Of a DNA stretch of 6,169 nucleotides, positions 1 through 4,889 are shown in pieces. Source of the stretch: Gemmatimonadota bacterium (GTDB lineage: Bacteria; Gemmatimonadota; Gemmatimonadetes; Gemmatimonadales; GWC2-71-9); contig QHUE01000266.1 of the NCBI GenBank assembly GCA_003221825.1, positions 1-6,169 of the forward strand. The letters are read 5' to 3'. The notes below the pieces were generated by a model. It was not told the DNA's origin. It did not search any database and saw only the letters and a list, made by a program, of their open reading frames with translations. Both the position numbers and the translations under genes were made by a program. Every line of letters begins with the position of its first letter. Position 1 is the stretch's first letter.

Positions 1-88
1 AACATATTTCTACTCGCGTTACCTCAGGCCCCCTTGGAGCATCTCGCTTTCCAGACCCCTTGCTCCCCCCCCCTGAAGTCTGCGGAAA

Positions 89-616
89 TCAGTCGCTCGT
101 CATGATAAACAGCGGCGCCCCGTCGAATTGGTAAATCGGCCGCAGGCGCTGCGTGTTGTAGTACTTCGACACGTCCACGACCTTCTTGTCCGACGTCACG
201 CTCGACAGCGGCACGGTGTCGTAGAAGCCCTTATGAATGCTCACGAGCCGGCCGTACTGCTTCTTCACAACGAGATCGAGCGCCAGGTTGCCGAACGCCA
301 TCGGCACGATCGAGTCGAGCGCGTCCGGGTCGCCGGAGCGCACGAGATAGCCGAGGCGCTGGTTCACGACGTCGACGCGCCGCCCGTTGTTGTATTTCGC
401 GGAGCACTCCTTGAGCGACGCACCGATTTGGTCGCCGATCCCGCCCAGCTTGCGGTGCCCGAACATATCGGTCTCTTCGCCCTCGAAGCTCATCCCTTCG
501 TGCGAGGTGAGCCGCGCGCCTTCCGAGATGAGGACAACCGAATAGCGGCTCGGGTTCTTATTGCGGTCCTGAACGAGCAGCTCGGCCAGATGCTCGACCT
601 CGACGGGGTACTCGGG
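89..616 (-). pseudogene. PPi-type 6-phosphofructokinase, C-terminal fragment (frame-shifted)
   Basis: This is the C-terminal part of the phosphofructokinase whose N-terminal part lies at 616-1119. The reading frame that continues the family sequence enters at about 616 (Pro-Glu-Tyr-Pro-Val) and runs 175 residues to a TGA at 91-89. It carries the usual late-domain landmarks: SEGAR, then GEETDMFGHRKLGGIGDQIG, a LGYLVRSGDPDALDS stretch matching the family's LGxxQRGGxPxxxDR effector/substrate segment, and a YGRLVSI segment. The C-terminus looks complete. The first ATG inside the fragment is at 493 (MSFEGEE), so gene callers may report 89-493 as a separate gene, but homology continues 41 codons upstream without a start. 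Joined to the other piece it makes about 331 residues, against roughly 400 expected for this long PFK type. Alone it lacks the active site and should not be functional. Confidence 0.82.
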
Positions 617-1119
617 TTGTCCATCGTCTTGGGGATCGCGACGACCTGCAGCCCCTCGTCGTGCAGCCGCTTGGCGTAGCTGAGCGTGTCATCGCCGCCG
701 ATGGGAATCAGGACATCGATGCCGATGTGCTCGAGGTTCTTGATGACGTCTTTGGTGATGTCGTTCGTTTTGTCGGCGTAGCCGCTGAGATGCGCTGGGA
801 CGCGCTCTTTGGGCAGATGACTCGGCCGCACGCGCGAGGTGTGGAGGAACGTGCCGCCGGTGCGGCCGGCGCGGTTCACGATCGCTTCGGTGAGCGGCAG
901 CACCTGTTCGCTGTTGTCGGCGTCCTTTTCGCGCGAGTAGTCGACCAGGCCGCCCCAGCCGTGACGAATGCCGACGACCTTGTAGCCGTCGCGGAGGGCG
1001 CGAATCGTGATGGCGCGGATGGCGGGATTGAGGCCGGGGACGTCGCCGCCGCCGGTGAGGATGCCGATCGTGCCTTTGCTCATGGTGCCGAAGAAAATAC
1101 GCGAATCGGTGCACGACAT
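616..1119 (-). pseudogene. PPi-type 6-phosphofructokinase, N-terminal fragment (internal deletion)
   Basis: The family phosphorylates fructose 6-phosphate in the cytoplasm at the committing step of glycolysis. The fragment has the nucleotide/phosphate loop GILTGGGDVPGLN, the GGTFLHTSR segment, IPIGGDDT and PKTMDN. Asp in GGDDT and Lys in PKTMDN, where ATP enzymes have GGDGS and PGTIDN, are the known determinants of pyrophosphate use, so a reversible PPi-dependent enzyme is indicated. Right after PKTMDN the frame leaves the family: DV.GTDYCIGF, the substrate Arg region and the MGR motif are absent, about 65 codons in all. The open frame continues to 490 but those residues are out-of-frame and meaningless. 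The start is either ATG 1119, 12 nt after the kinase stop, or ATG 1083 (MSKGTIGIL). The latter fits the family N-terminus better; neither has a strong Shine-Dalgarno. It is probably the third gene of the receiver-kinase operon. Confidence 0.83.
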
Positions 1120-1131
1120 GAAGACCGCTTC

Positions 1132-3078
1132 TTAGCGCTGCGTGGCGGGCAGGGTGACGAAGAAGCGCGATCCCTTGCCGACTTCACTCTCGGCGTTCAC
1201 GTCGCCGCCAAGGGCCTGGGCAATTCGCTGCGCGATGGTGAGACCGAGTCCCGCACCGCCGTGCTCGCGCGTGGTGGAGCTGTCGAGCTGCTTGAACGGA
1301 TCGAATACGAGCTTGAGCTGGTCGGCCGGAATCCCGGGGCCGCCGTCGCGCACTTCCGCGACGACGAATCGGTCCTTCCGCCACCAGCGCACGTCCACGC
1401 GGCCGCCCTTGGGTGAGAACTTGATGGCGTTGGACAGGAGATTCACGATCACCTGCACCACGCGATCGCGCTCCGCGCGCACGACGTGTGACTCGGCGGG
1501 CGGCTGGATGCGGACCGTCACGTCGCGCGCCTTGGCGAATGCCGCAACCATTTCGACGCTCGCCGCGACCGCCTCTTCGAGTGCGACCGGCTCGAGCCGC
1601 AACTCCATCCGTCCCGCTTCCAGGCGCGAGAGATCGAGCAGATCGTTCACCAGGCGAATCAGGCGATCGGCGTTGCGCAGCGCGACCTCGAGCAGCTCGT
1701 GTGCCGGGGGCTCGAGCGCGCCTCCGGCGCCGGCGAGGAGCAGCGCGAGCGACGTCTTGACGGACGTCATCGGGGTGCGGAGCTCGTGACTCACGACCGA
1801 GACGAACTCCGTCTTCGCTTTCTCGACCTCGACCTCGTGCGTCACGTCGCGGTACAGGACGATGTGGCCGAGCACCGAGCCGCTGCTGTCGCGTGCGGGC
1901 GCGACGACGCGCTGGTAGGTGGCCTGCCGCGGGAACGTGAGCTCGACCCGGTCTCGCAGCGACGCGTCGAGCGACAGCACGTGTTCCTGGCTCACCAGCG
2001 CGGCGGCATCCACGAACGAGCCGCGCAGAAACCGGTGGATGGTTTGCACACTCGCCCCCACCATCGCTTCGTGCGGAATTCCGACGAGCCGGGCCATCTC
2101 GGCGTTGGCGTGCGCGATCCGGCTATCGGATCCGACGAGCATGATCGCCGCATCGCTGGCGTCGATCAGCGCTTCGAGCTGGTTGCGCTGGCCCTGCACG
2201 GTCGCGTGCTCGCGCGCCAAGGCCTCCCGCTGCTGGGCGATCGTGTTGAGCAGGGTGGAGTAATAGAGCGAGGTCTCGATCTGCCGGCCCAGCACGACGG
2301 CCCAGTCGAGATCGTCCTCGGTATAGTGGCCCTCGTCCTCATGCCCGAAATTCAGCGCCCCGATCACGCGGTCGCCCACGTGCAGCGGCACGATCATCGC
2401 GGAGATGCGCCGGCTCTCCTGGAGCAAAATGCCTTCGGTGCCCGGCAGCGCGTCCACCCGCACCGGCCGGCCGGTGCGGATCGCCTCGCCCGTGAGTCCT
2501 TGCGCGATGGGGAACGCCACGTCGCCGGTCACAAATCCCCCGCGCGCTTTGTCGAACAGCGTTTGGAGGTAGTAGTGCGCCCCAGACTCGTCGACGAGGA
2601 CAACGCTCGCGCGCCGAAAGTCGAGGACGCGTTGCACCTTCTCGATCGCGCCGCGAAAGATTTCGCGCATGTCGACGGCGGCGCTGATCAGCGACGTGAG
2701 CTCTCCCACCACCGCGAGCCGCGCCGCGGGCGAGCGGGCGCTCCCCACCGCCGCGGTCACGCGGTACGCCCGCGCTGCGACGTCGAGCTCCTTGAGCGCG
2801 GCGCCCGCCGCGCGCCGCTCGTCCGCCGGCGCGTCGCCGCGCTGCAGCCAGCCGCGCGCCAGCTCCTCGAGATCGCCGGCAGCCTCTCCGAGATCGTCGG
2901 CGCCGAAGCTCGCAGCGGTCCCGGTGAGCGAATGGGCGGCCCGGTACAGGACCTCGGCCGCGTCGGCGCGAAACCCGGCCTCGAGCTCGGCGAGCGCCTG
3001 GTGCATCGTCTCGACCCGCCGCCCGAGACCGCCGACGAACTCCGCCCGGACTTCAGCAAAGGGATCGGGGGCGGTCAT
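1132..3078 (-). CDS. Soluble sensor histidine kinase: HPt-GAF-PAS-HisKA-HATPase
   Basis: This is an intact 648-residue cytoplasmic kinase with no signal peptide or membrane segment. Numbered from ATG 3078, the domains are an HPt-like helical domain (about 8-105, His49 in AAHSLTGTAASFG), a GAF domain (about 118-272, with GLTGEAIRTGRPVRV and a VPLHVGDRVIGALNFG strand), a linker, a PAS domain (about 300-415), HisKA (phospho-acceptor His431 in SHELRTP), and HATPase_c with the N box (NLLSNAIKFS, Asn546 and Asn550), G1 (DGGPGIP from 578), F box (FDPF) and G2 (GGAGLGL, 607-613). ATG 3078 is preferred because it overlaps the upstream receiver stop as ATGA, which implies translational coupling; a GTG at 3084 would add two residues. 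The HPt site has Thr where the family normally has Lys (HSLKG), and HPt at the N-terminus of a kinase lacking a receiver is unusual. The GAF and PAS ligands cannot be told from sequence. The partner is probably the receiver protein encoded just upstream. Confidence 0.95.
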   Translation of the reverse strand: MTAPDPFAEVRAEFVGGLGRRVETMHQALAELEAGFRADAAEVLYRAAHSLTGTAASFGADDLGEAAGDLEELARGWLQRGDAPADERRAAGAALKELDVAARAYRVTAAVGSARSPAARLAVVGELTSLISAAVDMREIFRGAIEKVQRVLDFRRASVVLVDESGAHYYLQTLFDKARGGFVTGDVAFPIAQGLTGEAIRTGRPVRVDALPGTEGILLQESRRISAMIVPLHVGDRVIGALNFGHEDEGHYTEDDLDWAVVLGRQIETSLYYSTLLNTIAQQREALAREHATVQGQRNQLEALIDASDAAIMLVGSDSRIAHANAEMARLVGIPHEAMVGASVQTIHRFLRGSFVDAAALVSQEHVLSLDASLRDRVELTFPRQATYQRVVAPARDSSGSVLGHIVLYRDVTHEVEVEKAKTEFVSVVSHELRTPMTSVKTSLALLLAGAGGALEPPAHELLEVALRNADRLIRLVNDLLDLSRLEAGRMELRLEPVALEEAVAASVEMVAAFAKARDVTVRIQPPAESHVVRAERDRVVQVIVNLLSNAIKFSPKGGRVDVRWWRKDRFVVAEVRDGGPGIPADQLKLVFDPFKQLDSSTTREHGGAGLGLTIAQRIAQALGGDVNAESEVGKGSRFFVTLPATQR

Positions 3079-3482
3079 GCGCACAGCTCGCGAATCTGCC
3101 GCGCCAGCTCGTCGGGCTGGAACGGCTTGAGCACGATGCCCACGGCGCCCGACTCGGCGAGCCGGCGCGCGTCGAGGTCGCGCCGCGCGGTCAGCAAGAC
3201 GATCGGGACCTCGCCGGTGACGGCGTCGCCCTTGAGCCGGCGGCAGACCTCGTACCCGTCCATCTCCGGCATCATCACGTCCACGACAATCACCTGCGGA
3301 GCGGGGTGCATGGAGCGGGCGAGCTCGATCCCCGCCCGCCCCGAACCGGCGGTCGCCACGTCCCAGCCCGCTGTGAACTCGAGTGTGCGCCGCACGAGCA
3401 TGAGGAGGTCGGGGTCATCATCAATGACCAGCGCCCGAAAGGATTCCGCTACGGGCCTGTCCTTGTCCGCCACGGTTGCCAA
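3075..3482 (-). CDS. Single-domain response regulator (CheY/Spo0F-like receiver)
   Basis: This 135-residue protein is one receiver domain with no output domain. It acts by being phosphorylated and passing the phosphate on, or by binding a partner. Visible residues are the acidic pocket Asp21-Asp22-Asp23 (VIDDDPD), phospho-acceptor Asp68 (VIVVDVMMPEMDGYE), the switch Thr98 (IVLLTAR) and Lys119 (VLKPF), so all catalytic positions are present. The proposed start is a TTG at 3482-3480, because GGAG (3492-3489) lies 6 nt before it; GTG 3473 is the alternative and would shorten the flexible N-terminus by three residues. The stop overlaps the kinase ATG by 4 nt, marking a coupled pair. It is divergent from the sigma-54 regulator with only about 32 nt between starts. 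As a stand-alone receiver it could be the middle carrier of a phosphorelay. Confidence 0.93.
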   Translation of the reverse strand: MATVADKDRPVAESFRALVIDDDPDLLMLVRRTLEFTAGWDVATAGSGRAGIELARSMHPAPQVIVVDVMMPEMDGYEVCRRLKGDAVTGEVPIVLLTARRDLDARRLAESGAVGIVLKPFQPDELARQIRELCA

Positions 3483-3513
3483 TATTGACTCCGCCGCACG
3501 ACAAAGACAGGCC
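3454..3513. repeat. Imperfect inverted repeat spanning the divergent gene starts
   Basis: The arms are GGCCTGTCCTTGTC (3454-3467) and GACAAAGACAGGCC (3500-3513). They pair at 13 of 14 positions around a 32-nt spacer. At the exact centre (3483.5) sits the 8-bp palindrome CAATATTG (3480-3487), which contains the TTG start of the receiver gene on one strand and a mirror-image TTG on the other. The left arm lies inside the receiver coding sequence. The right arm ends just before the ATG of the sigma-54 regulator and includes its AGG. This could be a shared operator or the trace of an inverted duplication. The symmetry is seen directly; the role is inferred. Confidence 0.6.
3489..3495 (-). promoter_or_regulatory. 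Ribosome binding site for the receiver gene, decides a TTG start
   Basis: Read on the minus strand this is GGCGGAG, ending 6 nt before the TTG at 3482. It is the best Shine-Dalgarno seen for any start in this cluster and is the reason for choosing TTG over GTG 3473. Confidence 0.5.
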
Positions 3514-3514
3514 T

Positions 3515-4249
3515 ATGGTGCCCACGATCTACGTGCTCGACGACGACGTGGTATACGCCAAGCTGCTCGCCGCGAATCTGGGATCCCCGGGCCGCGTGCG
3601 CACCCGGGTGTTCGAGCGGCCGGACGATCTGCTCGCGCACCACGCCGAAGAGCCGGCCGATGCGGTCATTACGGATCTCGTGATGCCGGATCTGAACGGC
3701 GTCGACGTGACGCGCCGCCTCCGCCGGACCGATCCGCACCTCCCTATTTTCGTTCTCACCGGACACGGCGACATCGCGACGGCGATCGACGCCCTCAAGG
3801 CCGGCGCGACGGAGTACCTCAGCAAACCCGTCAATATCGACGAGCTCATGACACTACTGACCCGGGCGCTCGCGGCCCGGCCGCTCGTCGAAGCGGGCGC
3901 CTCACTCGAGCAGGCGCGCGGTAAGCAATTCTCCATCAAGGCCATTCTCGGCGAACATCCCAAGGTCGAGGCGGTCCGGGCGTTCGTGCGGAAGATGGCC
4001 GCCATCCCGCGGCCGACCGTGCTGCTCCTCGGCGAGAGCGGCACGGGAAAGAACCTCGTGGCGCGCGCCATTCACTACTCGAGTCCCCACTCGGCGGGAA
4101 GATTCATCGAGATCAATTGCTCGGCGCTGCCGGCGAGCCTGCTCGAGGCCGAGCTGTTCGGATACAAGAAAGGCGCGTTCACCGACGCGCGGGAAGCGAA
4201 ACGCGGTCTAATCGAGGTCGCGGACGGCGGCACGTTGTTTCTGGACGAG
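3515..4249 (+). pseudogene. NtrC-type sigma-54 response regulator, N-terminal fragment (receiver + start of AAA+)
   Basis: The family binds enhancer sites and uses ATP hydrolysis to open sigma-54 RNA polymerase promoters when its receiver is phosphorylated. The receiver (about 4-120) has Asp9-Asp10-Asp11, phospho-acceptor Asp54 (VITDLVMPDLNG), Thr82 and Lys104. The AAA+ domain starts at about 142 with ILGEHPKVEAV, Walker A GESGTGKN (173-180), the sigma-54 contact loop as GAFTDA instead of GAFTGA (220-225), and Walker B GGTLFLDE (238-245). Immediately after that Glu the frame breaks; the open frame runs on to 4738 but with out-of-frame, Arg-rich sequence. ATG 3515 is chosen because it places the first strand (TIYVLDDD) as in the family and has a weak AGG before it; a TTG at 3476 would overlap the divergent gene. 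Sensor I and the first arginine finger are missing. The C-terminal part continues at 4251. Confidence 0.88.
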
Positions 4250-4250
4250 A

Positions 4251-4751
4251 GATCTGTATTATCGGGTGAGCGTCGCCGCGATGTCGCTGCCGCCGCTGCG
4301 CGAGATCAAGAGCGACATCCCGCTGCTCGCGGATCACTTCCGCCAGCTATTCGCTCAAGAGTTCAAGAAGAAGGTCGATCGCATCGACGACCCGGCGCTC
4401 GAGACGCTCCGCACATGGGATTGGCCCGGCAACGTCCGGGAGCTGCGCAATGTGATCGAACGGGCCATGATCTTCACCGACGGACCAGTCCTCAAGCGAT
4501 CCGATTTCCCGCCGTTAGATCAGCGCGACCCCGTCCCCACGCGCCCGCGCGATACGACGACGTTCGGCTTGCCGAAGGGTCTCACGCTGGTCGATGCCGA
4601 GCGCGAGTACATTCGCCTGACGCTCGAGGCGACCGACGGCGACATCCAGCGCACCGCCGAACTGCTGGGGATCTCCCGCAAGAACCTGTGGGAGAAGCGC
4701 AAGAAGTACGGACTATTGCCCAGCCCGTCCGACGCTGAGTCGAACTCGTGA
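4251..4751 (+). pseudogene. NtrC-type sigma-54 response regulator, C-terminal fragment (AAA+ lid + Fis-type HTH)
   Basis: This is the rest of the regulator, entered in the next frame one base after the N-terminal fragment. It begins with DLYYRVSV, normally preceded by FRE in the arginine-finger segment, then LPPLREIKSDIPLLA, the sensor II motif WPGNVRELRNVIERA, a linker, and a C-terminal Fis-type helix-turn-helix (AEREYIRLTLEATDGDIQRTAELLGISRKNLWEKRKKYG) that would bind the enhancer DNA. It is 166 residues long and ends at TGA 4749-4751. About 55 codons between Walker B and DLYYR, which normally hold the rest of the ATPase core with the sensor I AATN, are absent. A gene caller may report it from GTG 4266. 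If the break is an assembly fault, the full protein would be about 465 residues, normal for the family. The adjacent palindrome and sigma-54-like promoter suggest its target is the next gene. Confidence 0.87.
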
Positions 4752-4761
4752 TACCGGCTCG

Positions 4762-4777
4762 GTTACCGTACGGTAAC
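4762..4777. promoter_or_regulatory. Perfect 16-bp palindrome, candidate enhancer site for the sigma-54 regulator
   Basis: GTTACCGTACGGTAAC is its own reverse complement over all 16 bases and begins 10 nt after the regulator stop. There is no T run after it, so it is a poor intrinsic terminator. Its centre is about 116 nt upstream of the start point predicted from the -24/-12 motif at 4860-4874, within the usual range for activator sites of Fis-type HTH sigma-54 regulators. The palindrome is seen; its role is inferred. Confidence 0.5.
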
Positions 4778-4859
4778 ATCACGCGGGAATTGTCCGTCCA
4801 CTGCTTCCCCCATCGCTTCTAAGCCGCGTCTCATGAACAATTTGGCGTTGTCCCGTAGG

Positions 4860-4874
4860 GGGTACGCGCCTTGC
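4860..4874 (+). promoter_or_regulatory. Candidate sigma-54 (-24/-12) promoter for the surface-protein gene
   Basis: GGGTACGCGCCTTGC matches the consensus TGGCACG-N4-TTGC at 9 of 11 fixed positions, including the essential GG (4861-4862) and GC (4873-4874) at the correct spacing; T1 and C4 differ. It lies directly upstream of ATG 4890 and downstream of a sigma-54 regulator gene. The predicted transcript start, near 4886, would leave only about 4 nt of leader, which fits the missing Shine-Dalgarno but is also a reason for doubt. GC-rich DNA can give such a match by chance. Confidence 0.42.
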
Positions 4875-4889
4875 GGGCAATGCGCCGCG

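Noticed and set aside
36..66. GGAGCA / TGCTCC inverted pair as a terminator for the minus-strand operon
   Set aside because: Six-bp arms with a 19-nt loop and no U run on the minus strand; too weak.
490..615. C-terminal tail of the N-terminal phosphofructokinase frame
   Set aside because: Ser/Arg-rich out-of-frame reading of sequence that codes PEYPVEVEHL onward in the adjacent frame.
128..1416. Plus-strand open frames opposite the phosphofructokinase and kinase (128-679, 661-1416)
   Set aside because: Low-complexity Arg/Ala/Val translations antisense to clearly conserved protein sequence.
3485..3519. TTGACT as a sigma-70 -35 box for the sigma-54 regulator gene
   Set aside because: No acceptable -10 box at 16-18 nt; the nearest TATGGT is 23 nt away and overlaps the start codon.
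1699..3924. A 741-codon plus-strand open frame
   Set aside because: It is antisense to the intact kinase and receiver genes and runs into the sigma-54 regulator out of frame. It is Arg/Ala/His-rich with no recognisable domain, typical of a GC-rich shadow frame.
4252..4738. Arg-rich tail continuing the N-terminal regulator frame after Walker B
   Set aside because: It is the out-of-frame reading of the AAA+ lid and HTH region, whose true frame is 4251-4751; not a new domain.
4778..4889. Possible riboswitch or structured leader before the surface-protein gene
   Set aside because: Only short hairpins are visible (for example TTGC-GG-GCAA at 4871-4880) and no known aptamer core was recognised.
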